Shown: in pieces, positions 41,026 through 49,822 of the stretch
Position numbering within the stretch: the first letter of the stretch is position 1
How the letters are laid out: each line of letters begins with the position of its first letter
From: an uncultured Helicobacter sp.
Lineage (GTDB): Bacteria > Campylobacterota > Campylobacteria > Campylobacterales > Helicobacteraceae
Assembly: GCA_949299115.1 (NCBI GenBank)
Contig: CASFZH010000007.1
Span: forward strand, 1 to 64,000
Length of the DNA: 64,000 bases
Direction of reading: 5' to 3'
Notes under the pieces: generated by a model
Databases searched by the model: none
Seen by the model: the letters and a program-made list of their open reading frames with translations, nothing else
What the model was told of the DNA's origin: nothing
Position numbers and translations under genes: made by a program

Positions 41026-41935
41026 ATGAAAAAATATTCGTTAAAAAGATTTTATAAAAATATTATTCATTTGTTTCGTTATAGCATTAAGGAAATGTAT
41101 CATAATCAATTAGAATCCCGTGCTGCACTTCCGGGCTTGGTAGAAAAAATTAAACGTGAAACCAAAAATGATTGGGAAATGATTAGGACATTTCATATTA
41201 AAGATGGATTTGAGACTATACAAGAACTTATTGATACACAGAAAAGCTTGATACGATTTGGTGATGGGGAAATTATGTTGATGAGAACAACGGGGGGGGG
41301 GGGGGATTGCCTTCCAAAAATATGATTCTAGGCTTGCACAGGGTTTGCGTGAAATCATTTTTTCAAATGATGAGAGATTGCTGATTGGAATTTGGCGGGA
41401 ATATTATTATTCGAGCATCGGATTACGTGAGCCTGTACGAGAATGGATGTATGAATTTGTCCCACGGTATTATTTTATTATGGAAGAATTTTTGAGAGAT
41501 TCTAAAGTTTATGGTTCTACATGTATTTCTCAAGTTTATGCAAACTATGAATATTATGATTTTGAGACACATTATTCTTTGATGAGAAAAATTTGGGATA
41601 ATAAGGATATTGTTCTTATATGTGGTGATAAGATTTTTCCTCATATACAGTATAATATTTTAGATAATGCTAAAAGTGTAGCATATATCTATGGTCCAAT
41701 ATTACATGCTTATACGGAATTTGATACACTGAAAGCAACGATAGAGCAAATTTCAAAAGATAAACTCTTATTGTTTGCATTGGGTCCATGTGGCAAAGTA
41801 TTGGCATATACTATGTTACAACAAGGATATAGAGTGATAGATATTGGACATGCTATACAAGATTATAATGCCTATAAAAATCGTGTAGTCATGGATTCTG
41901 CAGGCATAGCACAGTTCTTTGCTCCAGATTTATGA
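41026..41935 (+). CDS. GT-D-type (SP_1767/DUF1792-like) glycosyltransferase, phase-variable (OFF as read)
   Basis: The first part (to residue 99) ends with KSLIRFGDGEIMLMR, a DGE motif typical of GT-D fold transferases, then a G14 tract (41292-41305). With 14 G the frame stops at TGA soon after (GDCLPKI). With 13, 10 or 16 G it continues as IAFQKYDSRLAQGLREII and runs to 41935, giving about 302 residues, with YIYGPILHAYTEFD and LLFALGPCGKVLAYTM near the end. It is thus a switchable sugar transferase in the GT2-GT11 operon. The ribosome binding site is AAGGAG, 8-10 bases before the ATG. Confidence 0.83.
41292..41305 (+). repeat. G14 tract in GT-D gene
   Basis: Fourteen G directly after AAC. 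This length is out of frame; losing one G joins the two halves. Confidence 0.95.
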
Positions 41936-42840
41936 TTTTATATGTGACACAGTAATGTTACAATAAAAGTATTTCATACAATTTCTTAGTATCTTACAAC
42001 ACAATAGCTCTTTATTTTCTGATGTATTCTTTTACCCTTTAGATAATTCATGATGTTATAGATTCTGTAACATAATCCTACAATTTTATGTTTAAATCTT
42101 GTTTTTTTGTAAATACCTCATAGTAATGAGATGTTAGTTATTGCACCCAAAGTTTTTGTAATAATTAGCACTTACTTTTTTGCCATAAATCATTGCCTTT
42201 TTCGTTTTTCATTCATACAATCATGTAATTCTTTATGCAAAATCTATTATATGTCCATTTTTTAATATTACGTCGTGTAGAGATTTTGCATATTCCAGTG
42301 TTTTGTTACAGTGTTTTTGTAAAATGATAGTGGATTACGCTAGTTGGTATGATACCCAAAAGCTACTTGCTACAATGTCTATTTCGAATAGTATTGTACG
42401 TTTCTTGATTCTAAATACGATGAGAATCTCTTATAATTTTTCTATTATGCTAAACATTTATAATAATTGTGGTAATTAATTATATATTATAGTAATAAAA
42501 TACACTAATATTATTATATTTAGTATAAAAATAGAATTATAATGCTAAAATAGATACTATGCAATCTTGTTAAAAGTTTGGAATGCTATATTGTAATAAT
42601 TGCTTTTTTGTTTAAAAATTTTTGTTATATATTATGTAGTTTATTCACGTAGGCAAATGATGTATTTTAAATATATGCATAAAATATAATCTATTTGCTG
42701 TGTTTTTAAATCAAAATTATTCGTAATTGAAAAACATATAATTTGATTTTGATTACAAAGTGTTTACTGATTCTACTTGGATAATTTATAAATTTTTAGT
42801 GATAAGACTCATGTAATGTAATGGTTGTGAGAGGTATCAA
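41936..42840. other. 905-bp intergenic region, very AT-rich
   Basis: No gene supported. A short reverse-strand peptide frame near 42200-42250 (ending NEKRKRQ) has no start signal. Promoter elements for the downstream receptor gene are likely at the right end, where GAGAGG precedes the ATG. Confidence 0.5.
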
Positions 42841-43683
42841 ATGAATAGATATGTTTTTTATTTTTATTTATTTTATACGATAATGTCATTGCTCTATGCT
42901 AATGATAGGAAAATTAAAATTAGTGTTAGTATCCCCCCTTTATATTTTTTTGTCGATAAAATTGCAGGAGATAGGGCAGAGATTTCTATTATTGTTCCTG
43001 ATAATAAAAATGCTGAAACTTATGAGCCAGACTTCAAAAGTATCCAAACTATTACAGAATCAGATATGTTTATAGGTATTGGTATGCCATTTGAGAAAAT
43101 ATGGTTGCCAAAAATTCTCAAATCAAATAATATAGCCAATACAACCAAAACTGTTATGTTACAGGATATGCTAAAGCAACCTGCTTCTAACACTGAATCT
43201 CATTTATGGTTGAGTATCAATAATGCTAAGAAAATCACACATATTATTGCCAATACATTGGCAAATTATGATACTAAATATGCAGATTTTTATCTCAATA
43301 ATGCAAAAAAACTCATTTCATCATTACAAATTTTACAAGTAAAACTTAAACCTATTATGGAATCTATGCCACATAAAGATTTTATTGTGTATCATCCTAT
43401 TTTTGATTCTTTGGATATAGAATTTGGACTTAAAGAACATGCCTTAGAGAAACATGGAAAAAAATATGGAATCAAAGATATTTTAGAACTTGCAGAGTTG
43501 GGTAAAAAGTTGCAAATTAAAAGGATTTTCACTCAAGGCTACAATAAAGATATAATGGCACTTGCAAAATCTATTGATGCCCAAGTTATTACGATTGACC
43601 CCTTAAGTAAAGATTACATAAAAAATTTAGAAACCATTCTATTACAAATATCAAAAAGCTATGAATCTTTTAATAACCCTTAA
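42841..43683 (+). CDS. ZnuA-like metal ABC transporter substrate-binding protein
   Basis: 280 residues with a signal peptide (residues 1-20). It has the cluster A-1 layout: ISVSIPPLYFFVDKIAGDRA, then AETYEPDFKSI, SHLWLS, YHPIFDSLDIEFGL, a long central helix and ITIDPLSKDY. The second and third metal-ligand histidines (SHLWL, VYHPIF) and the last Asp are present. The first ligand, normally in PHTYEP, is Glu here (AETYEP), which could change metal preference. No permease or ATPase gene follows, so it must join a transporter encoded elsewhere. Confidence 0.85.
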   Translation: MNRYVFYFYLFYTIMSLLYANDRKIKISVSIPPLYFFVDKIAGDRAEISIIVPDNKNAETYEPDFKSIQTITESDMFIGIGMPFEKIWLPKILKSNNIANTTKTVMLQDMLKQPASNTESHLWLSINNAKKITHIIANTLANYDTKYADFYLNNAKKLISSLQILQVKLKPIMESMPHKDFIVYHPIFDSLDIEFGLKEHALEKHGKKYGIKDILELAELGKKLQIKRIFTQGYNKDIMALAKSIDAQVITIDPLSKDYIKNLETILLQISKSYESFNNP

Positions 43684-43840
43684 TAGTCTTATTTTTTGTC
43701 ATTTTTTATTATAGAAATATTGTGAATCATTAGTGCTGTGTATAATTATTAAAGATTAAATACAGGATTTTATTTTTAAATTTTTAATATTTTATAGAAA
43801 ATACCGATATTTTTCAATAGAATAGACTATGGATTCATTA

Positions 43841-43856
43841 TTGGCATGTTATTTGC
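43841..43856 (+). promoter_or_regulatory. sigma-54 (RpoN) promoter
   Basis: TTGGCATGTTATTTGC has GG and GC exactly 10 bases apart and fits the TTGGCAC-N4-TTGC consensus. It lies 36 bases before the ATG of the FliS co-chaperone gene. In Helicobacter RpoN serves middle flagellar genes under FlgRS. Confidence 0.85.
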
Positions 43857-43891
43857 TTAAATTCATAAAATTTTAATTACAAGGAAGCGTT

Positions 43892-44464
43892 ATGGATAAA
43901 ATGTTGCAGACTTTCAAAAAACATTTAAGTGGGTTAGATAATATTAGTATTGAAGACATCATGCTTAATGCTACAAAACAAAGCAAAGTGCAAACACATC
44001 GCTTTGGTGAAGGTATAAAAGCAGCTAATGAATTAGTTGGATGTTTGCAGGTGCTTACCGCTAAATTAAACAAGTTGCAAACTATTGTATCTAAAATTCA
44101 GTTTAGTTTAGAAGATGATCCTAACAATCCAGCAAATGTTAATATGAGTGAAATATTGATTTCTCAAGCTAGAGATTTGATTGCTAACACTAAATTTATC
44201 GATAGAGATTTATTTGATACAGAATTGAGTGCTTCAATGGGTTCTCATAATGTAACTTTCGAAATGGCAAGTCCATCTCCTTTCTTAGATAGAAGAGAGT
44301 TTGATTCATTGAATCAATATGTTGATTCTAAAAAAGAAGAGATTAAAGCTTGTATGGAAGCTATTAGGGCTTTAAGCGAATCGAATAATTCAGTAAGTGA
44401 TATTTCTATGACTAATTTGAGAGGCAAAACAATTGGTGAAGCATTAAGGATTGGAAATTTTTAA
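43892..44464 (+). CDS. flagellar FliS export co-chaperone (HP1076-like)
   Basis: 190 residues, all-helical, opening MDKMLQTFKKHLSGLDNI, with FIDRDLFDTEL in the middle and a C-terminal helix KKEEIKACMEAIRALSES. It matches the H. pylori HP1076 family in length and motif order. That family binds the flagellin chaperone FliS and broadens its action. The sigma-54 promoter upstream supports a flagellar role. An AAGGAAG site lies 6-7 bases before the ATG. Confidence 0.8.
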   Translation: MDKMLQTFKKHLSGLDNISIEDIMLNATKQSKVQTHRFGEGIKAANELVGCLQVLTAKLNKLQTIVSKIQFSLEDDPNNPANVNMSEILISQARDLIANTKFIDRDLFDTELSASMGSHNVTFEMASPSPFLDRREFDSLNQYVDSKKEEIKACMEAIRALSESNNSVSDISMTNLRGKTIGEALRIGNF

Positions 44465-44589
44465 TTGGTATAAATTTTAATTTTTAGATAAAACATTCGA
44501 GAGTATTGTTTCGCATTATTTTAGAAATTAAAATAGTCAAAGATTGTCTAAACTATTTTGTAGCTACCAATAGTTCTTTTGAGGTAGGA

Positions 44590-44859
44590 ATGAGATTTAT
44601 ACTAATGCTACTTATTTTTAACATTTTTGCATATTGTGTTTGCACATGTGAATGTGTAAATGGACATGTGCAATCTATTTGTGAAAATGCCTACGACGTG
44701 CATCTGGTATGTCCACCTAGAGTATGCCCAATTGTTCCTCCTAGTGTGCAACCCATAAATCCACCAAGTGTTACACCATCTGGTTTTTCCGCATGTTATC
44801 AAAAACAAGTTTATAATGATTCAATTAGACAGTATGAATGGCGTAAAGTCTGTGAATAA
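44590..44859 (+). CDS. small secreted Cys/Pro-rich protein, 89 aa
   Basis: The ATG at 44590 has GAGGTAGG directly upstream, better than the earlier in-frame codon at 44506. A hydrophobic leader (FILMLLIFNIFAY) is followed by a mature region with eight cysteines and a Pro/Val-rich middle (PPSVQPINPPSV). Probably exported and disulfide-bonded. No family recognised. It may be read from the sigma-54 transcript. Confidence 0.65.
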   Translation: MRFILMLLIFNIFAYCVCTCECVNGHVQSICENAYDVHLVCPPRVCPIVPPSVQPINPPSVTPSGFSACYQKQVYNDSIRQYEWRKVCE

Positions 44860-44978
44860 AATTTAAAATACAATTAATGTCAATATGTCTTTTATAAAAA
44901 TAATATAGATAGAATCAAATGAGATTGTGGTTTATGGTAATACATTTACTGTCAGCTTTGATTCAAATGTTATTTTAA

Positions 44979-45770
44979 TTAACGGAATTTCCATTCCTCT
45001 TTCAAATCTATAAGGGCTTTTTTATCGATTTCTACACACAACATGCCCTCACCACTTTCTAGTGAATCGATGATTTTTTGTCCTAAACTTACAAAACTAT
45101 GTCCATAAAAATTCCATTTATAGCCATCAGGTGCATCATATTGTCCTATGCGATTTGCACGGAATACATAACAAGAATTTGTAAAAGCATGTGTTGTTAA
45201 AAGATTTTTCCAACGTTCATGTGATGAAAAAGTATTGGCACTTGCAACAAGCACTATATCTACATTGGCTTTCTTAAATTGTGTCCAAAATTCATCAAAA
45301 TGGGTTTCAAAACCAAATAAAACACCAAATTTTACATCATTTGCTATAAAGGTAAACGGGATTTTTGGCAATTTTGTAACGTCATTAGAAAAAAAGTCTA
45401 CTTCATTCCAATGTTGAAACTGAATCAGTCTTTGTTGTGTATAAATTTCAACATGATTATTTATGAGAATCGCCATATTCTTATAATATCCTTTATTTTT
45501 ATACTGTACAATTGGAGTTATAATGGTGTGCTGAAAGTTTTGACAAAACTCAATAAGCATATCAAGCTTATCTTTATTTTTTAAGTAAGAATGTGGTTTC
45601 ATTAACCAGTCTGTGGAAAAAAATGGGTCAAGCACGTATTCGCCAATTAAAATAACTGTACCTCGGGGTAAAGCTTTGATATAAGTTTGTATTCTTTCTT
45701 TATCTTTGAGGTTTTCAAGTTGTAATATTGCAACATGATTGCTAAAATGCTCAAGGGCTATTGTTTTCAT
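44979..45770 (-). CDS. carbon-nitrogen hydrolase (nitrilase superfamily)
   Basis: 263 residues with the nitrilase fold. The three catalytic positions usually are Glu, Lys and Cys. IGEYVLDPFF and an NKGYYKNMAILI segment fit the first two. The place of the nucleophile reads KFGVLFGFETHFDEFW, where Gly/Phe replaces the usual Cys in G(V/I)xxCxD. It may therefore be catalytically altered. Also seen is VASANTFSSHERW and ANRIGQ. It precedes nothing on its strand, but follows xseB by 36 bases, so the two form an operon. Confidence 0.8.
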   Translation of the reverse strand: MKTIALEHFSNHVAILQLENLKDKERIQTYIKALPRGTVILIGEYVLDPFFSTDWLMKPHSYLKNKDKLDMLIEFCQNFQHTIITPIVQYKNKGYYKNMAILINNHVEIYTQQRLIQFQHWNEVDFFSNDVTKLPKIPFTFIANDVKFGVLFGFETHFDEFWTQFKKANVDIVLVASANTFSSHERWKNLLTTHAFTNSCYVFRANRIGQYDAPDGYKWNFYGHSFVSLGQKIIDSLESGEGMLCVEIDKKALIDLKEEWKFR

Positions 45771-45806
45771 TATATGCCTTAATGATATTATTTCATGTTT
45801 ATATAT

Positions 45807-46031
45807 TTATGTATTCTGACTTGTTTCATGTGTCTGTTCAAGGATATTTTTTAACTCAAATTCAGCTTCTTCAAGCATTTTGTTTGCCATTGTGAGATGA
45901 GTTTGGGCTTCACGATAAAGCTGCATACCCTCTTTCAGATTCACTTCATTATTATTGAGAGACTGAATTATATATTTGACTTTTTCAATTCTTGTTTCAA
46001 AATCAAGTGCTATTTTATCATCATTATCCAC
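45807..46031 (-). CDS. xseB: exodeoxyribonuclease VII small subunit
   Basis: 74 residues. DFETRIEKVKYIIQSLNNNE, VNLKEGMQLYREAQTHL and an Asn/Glu-rich C-terminal helix are the XseB pattern. It binds XseA to degrade single-stranded DNA. Upstream of the nitrilase-like gene and divergent from rpmE. Confidence 0.93.
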   Translation of the reverse strand: MDNDDKIALDFETRIEKVKYIIQSLNNNEVNLKEGMQLYREAQTHLTMANKMLEEAEFELKNILEQTHETSQNT

Positions 46032-46176
46032 AAAGCAATCCTTACTTTTTGTATTGTTGCGATTATAGCAAAAAATATATTGAATGTTACATAAAAGCTA
46101 TATTTAAGTTTTTTTTTGATACAATTAATATCAAGAAACAATAACTTTACTTTAAAAATTTTATTGGAGATAATAC

Positions 46177-46377
46177 ATGAAAAAAGATATTCACCCAAAA
46201 TATATTCCATGCAAGGTAACTTGTGTAACAAGTGGCAAAGAAATTGAGGTTCTTAGCACAAAATCAGAATTACGTATCGATATTTCAAGTTTTTGCCATC
46301 CCTTTTATACTGGTAGCGATAAAATTGCAGATACTACAGGTCGTGTAGAAAGATTTAGAAAAAAGTATAATCGTTAA
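46177..46377 (+). CDS. rpmE: 50S ribosomal protein L31
   Basis: 66 residues, opening [20 protein letters not shown] and containing [17 protein letters not shown]. The CxC...CxxC zinc ligands of type A L31 are incomplete (GKEI and SSFC replace them), which is the zinc-free form also found in H. pylori. A GGAG site lies 8-11 bases before the ATG. Confidence 0.97.
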   Translation: MKKDIHPKYIPCKVTCVTSGKEIEVLSTKSELRIDISSFCHPFYTGSDKIADTTGRVERFRKKYNR

Positions 46378-46456
46378 GAAAGTTTTTTGTTTAAGGCACA
46401 AAGCTGTTGCGATTCAGTGTGTTTTTCACTGTTTTCTCTTTAGAGCTTAAAAATTT

Positions 46457-47305
46457 ATGCTTTCATTTGTACCCACTCCAATTGGTAATCTTGCAGATAT
46501 TACGCTTAACGCATTACATGCACTGCACGAATCGGAAATTTTATTATGCGAGGATACAAGGGTTACAAAAAAACTCTTTATATTACTGCAAAAAAATCCG
46601 ATTGTGCAACAATTTTTCCCGTTACTTTGTACTAAAAATAAACAGTTTATAAGCTTTCATTCTCATAATCAATATGACTTTCTTGCAAATATTACACCGA
46701 GTTTTTTTGAAAAAAAAGTTGTTTTTTGCACAGACGCTGGTATGCCTAGTATTAGTGATCCTGGTGCTTTATTATTACAATATGTACGAAAAAATAATAT
46801 ACAATATCAAATATTGTTAGGTGGAAGTGCCTTTAGCCACGCTTTTGTAAGCAGTGGATTAGAAGGGGGGTTTTGTTTTTTGGGTTTTTTACCACACAAA
46901 CAACATGAAAGACGAGATATGTTGAAATCTTGTATTTCTTTTCACAAGGATTTACACATAATTTATTATGAAAGCCCCAAAAGATTAAAAGATTCTCTTA
47001 ATGATATTGCATTGCTTTTGCCTCATGCTATTCTCTATGTTTATAAAGAGCTTACAAAACTTTATCAATATGAGATGATTGGAAAGGCAGCTGATATTTT
47101 AAATAATCTTCCAAATAAAATTTTTGGGGAATATTGTATTATTATTCAAAGGCATAATGAGATGATAAATAACCGGGTTCTCTATTGTACGCAAGATGAT
47201 ATTTTAGGTCTTGATATGAGTCATAAACAAAAATCAAAACTTCTTGCACAAATTAGTGATAAAAGTGCAAAGGAATGGTACGCTATATTGACACAAAACT
47301 CTTGA
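46457..47305 (+). CDS. rsmI: 16S rRNA (cytidine1402-2'-O)-methyltransferase
   Basis: 282 residues. Opens with FVPTPIGNLADITLNALHAL and has LLCEDTRVTKKLF, FCTDAGMPSISDPGALLL, FHKDLHIIYYESPKRLKDSL and LYVYKELTKLYQY. This is the SAM-dependent tetrapyrrole-methylase fold of RsmI, which methylates C1402 of 16S rRNA. It lies 80 bases after rpmE on the same strand. Confidence 0.96.
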   Translation: MLSFVPTPIGNLADITLNALHALHESEILLCEDTRVTKKLFILLQKNPIVQQFFPLLCTKNKQFISFHSHNQYDFLANITPSFFEKKVVFCTDAGMPSISDPGALLLQYVRKNNIQYQILLGGSAFSHAFVSSGLEGGFCFLGFLPHKQHERRDMLKSCISFHKDLHIIYYESPKRLKDSLNDIALLLPHAILYVYKELTKLYQYEMIGKAADILNNLPNKIFGEYCIIIQRHNEMINNRVLYCTQDDILGLDMSHKQKSKLLAQISDKSAKEWYAILTQNS

Positions 47306-47418
47306 AAATATTTTACGTGGAAACTTTTGTAAAAATTCATAGTTTTATTATGAATTAAGTTGAATTTGATTACAATAATAAGCAACTTGTTAAAATTTTG
47401 TATAAGTGAGGAAATACG

Positions 47419-48597
47419 ATGAATTTTAAAATAGCAATACCATATATTTATAGGAATAATATGGCTTTTGGTGATAGAAATTACACGAAAATTTTATGTT
47501 TCTCTAGTTTTGTATATTTATTTAAAGTTTTATTGTTGGGTGCTTGTCTTAGTTCTTTAGTGTATGGGCATAATAAAGCTGAAGATTATATCAAGCTATC
47601 TATTCATGAGTTATTTGATAATACCTTGCCATTTACATGTTATGGTGATAATCGTTCTGCAATTTGTACAGCAAGTCAGTATGATGCAGAAGATGTAATA
47701 TTAACAAATTTTCGTTATACAGTCGACTACAAAGATTCTCGAACCATTGAACGTATAAGTAGCGATATTGACTTAAGAGGAGTGGATAGCAGTAAAAAAC
47801 AATTCTTACCAAAATATTTTGAATGTTCTGATTTTACTCAAATTCATAATGAAAAAGAGCAAGTTAATGAGCAACTATCTTGCTCTTTGATAAGTGATAC
47901 CTATGTGCTTAGGTTTCGCTTAAGATTTGCATCTGTATCCCCACTTTTCAAAAATAAGAATACTATTGAATTAATGAAACAAGGTTCTACTATTATTAAT
48001 GAAATTTCAAATCACATAGGAAACGCTATAGACGATAAAGATGTTTCATCAAAAACGGAAGCTTGGTTACAAGACACCGTGCGTTTACTTAGTCAAATTG
48101 ATGTAAATCTTTATGGAATTGATATTGCGATTACAAAGCCAAATTTGCCACAAAAAATTTATGAAACTCTTTTTGCTGATATGATTGACGAAAAAGATGA
48201 AATGTCAAGTTTGCAATTTGGTCGGTATAATCAGCTATCAAGAACCCTTTATAATTCGGGAGTAGGATATATCTATGGAAATGCAATTGGTTATGTATGG
48301 GGCAATGACTCTATTGATGAGAGAACCAAGCAGGGATTAAACAGCATATTGATTGCTTTGCGTGATTCTGCTATGTTAGATTCTAATATCAACACAGTGA
48401 GTATTAAGATTGTAAATCGTACTGCAAAGCATTTTAATCTTGGAATGGTTTTTGAAAAAATTATTGCAAAAATACAACATAAAAATATAAATACATATTT
48501 CACTCAAAAAGAATCTGTTGGAAAAGCTATTAACGTTATCGATGGAAGTTTTTTAAATCGCTATAGATTCGAAGTGGAAACTTTAAAATTTAGATAG
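47419..48597 (+). CDS. exported hypothetical protein, 392 aa
   Basis: A long N-terminal region with a hydrophobic segment (about residues 26-48, ending LSSLVYG) suggests an exported protein. The mature part has cysteine pairs (FTCYGDNRSAICTAS and FECSDFTQ...LSCSL) and a mixed helical/strand pattern, so it is likely periplasmic or surface-bound. I do not recognise it. GAGGAAA precedes the ATG. Flanked by rsmI and purS without tight coupling. Confidence 0.7.
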   Translation: MNFKIAIPYIYRNNMAFGDRNYTKILCFSSFVYLFKVLLLGACLSSLVYGHNKAEDYIKLSIHELFDNTLPFTCYGDNRSAICTASQYDAEDVILTNFRYTVDYKDSRTIERISSDIDLRGVDSSKKQFLPKYFECSDFTQIHNEKEQVNEQLSCSLISDTYVLRFRLRFASVSPLFKNKNTIELMKQGSTIINEISNHIGNAIDDKDVSSKTEAWLQDTVRLLSQIDVNLYGIDIAITKPNLPQKIYETLFADMIDEKDEMSSLQFGRYNQLSRTLYNSGVGYIYGNAIGYVWGNDSIDERTKQGLNSILIALRDSAMLDSNINTVSIKIVNRTAKHFNLGMVFEKIIAKIQHKNINTYFTQKESVGKAINVIDGSFLNRYRFEVETLKFR

Positions 48598-48848
48598 TTT
48601 AATAATTATTATGAGAATTTAATTACATATTCAAATTATTGAGGGAATTTGTTTTTGTGCATTTTGGATTTTATGAATAAAATAAAAAATACATTATTAT
48701 TCTTGTGATTCATTTAAATCGTAATATTTTTTTTAGTGTATCGTAAAAATGAATTATTATAAAAGTTATGAAATTTATTTCATAATATATTGTATAAAAT
48801 CGTAATTTATTGAGAGATTTTGTGACTATAAAATATAAAGAGGAATAT

Positions 48849-49097
48849 ATGGTATATGCTGTAGAAGTCGAAATATCCACTAAAGATGGTGTTTTAAACC
48901 CAGAATCAAAAGCAATTTTACATGCCTTACAAACCCATGATTTTGCTGTATCTAATCTTGTTATGAATAAAAAGTTTTATTTTACTTTAGAGTCTCCTAC
49001 ACAGCAAGAAGCGGAAGAAACTGTAAAATCTTTGTGTGAGGATTTTTTAGCAAATTCAATTATACAAAATTATTCTATCGTGATTACTAAGGTGTAG
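48849..49097 (+). CDS. purS: PurS, phosphoribosylformylglycinamidine synthase subunit
   Basis: 82 residues from the ATG at 48849, which has AAAGAGGA upstream; this gives normal PurS length. VYAVEVEISTKDGVLNPESK and VSNLVMNKKFYF fit the family. It bridges PurQ and PurL in the fourth step of purine synthesis. One base separates its stop from the purQ start. Confidence 0.93.
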   Translation: MVYAVEVEISTKDGVLNPESKAILHALQTHDFAVSNLVMNKKFYFTLESPTQQEAEETVKSLCEDFLANSIIQNYSIVITKV

Positions 49098-49098
49098 T

Positions 49099-49776
49099 AT
49101 GGTTGCTATATTGCATTTTTTAGGAACTAATTGTCATTTTGACGTGCAATATTTTTATAAAAATTTGGGGTATGAAACTGTGTTAGTTTGGCATAGCGAA
49201 CAATCCTTGCCAAAAGAAACAAGACTTGCTGTAGTACCTGGTGGCTTTAGTTATGGAGATTATTTACGATGTGGTGCTCTTGCAGCTCGTTCAAATAGTA
49301 TAAAAGCTTTAAAGAAATACATTAATAATGGTGGCAGGGTGCTTGGTATTTGCAATGGATTCCAAATTTTGTGTGAGAGTAAAATATTACCCGGTGTTTT
49401 AATGCGTAATAGCAATTTAAAATTTATTTCTATTAATGTAACATTGAAAGTTGTTTCAACAAATAATGCAATGTTTGTCCATTATACACACGGGCAATAC
49501 ATCAAGATTCCCATTGCTCATGCTGAAGGTAATTATCAAATTAATTCCAAAGATTTGGAATCTTTATATGTAAATGACCAAGTGCTTTTGCAATATGATT
49601 CAAATATAAATGGTAGCGTAGATAACATTGCAGGAATTTGTAATAGGGAAAAAAACGTTTTTGCACTTATGCCTCATCCTGAAAGGGCGGTTAGCAAAAA
49701 ATATATTGATACTGAAACACACGATAATGTTATGGGTATAGAAATGTTAAAAACATTGTATAATTATGGCATATAA
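49099..49776 (+). CDS. purQ: PurQ, glutaminase subunit of FGAM synthase
   Basis: 225 residues. Class I glutaminase with VVPGGFSYGDYLRCGALAA, nucleophile Cys in GRVLGICNGFQIL and the His/Glu pair in MPHPERAVS. It supplies ammonia from glutamine to PurL. purL itself is not in the window. Confidence 0.96.
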   Translation: MVAILHFLGTNCHFDVQYFYKNLGYETVLVWHSEQSLPKETRLAVVPGGFSYGDYLRCGALAARSNSIKALKKYINNGGRVLGICNGFQILCESKILPGVLMRNSNLKFISINVTLKVVSTNNAMFVHYTHGQYIKIPIAHAEGNYQINSKDLESLYVNDQVLLQYDSNINGSVDNIAGICNREKNVFALMPHPERAVSKKYIDTETHDNVMGIEMLKTLYNYGI

Positions 49777-49822
49777 ATTGCTTTTGCTTTTATTGTATGA
49801 CTTTATACCAAGGATTGTAATA

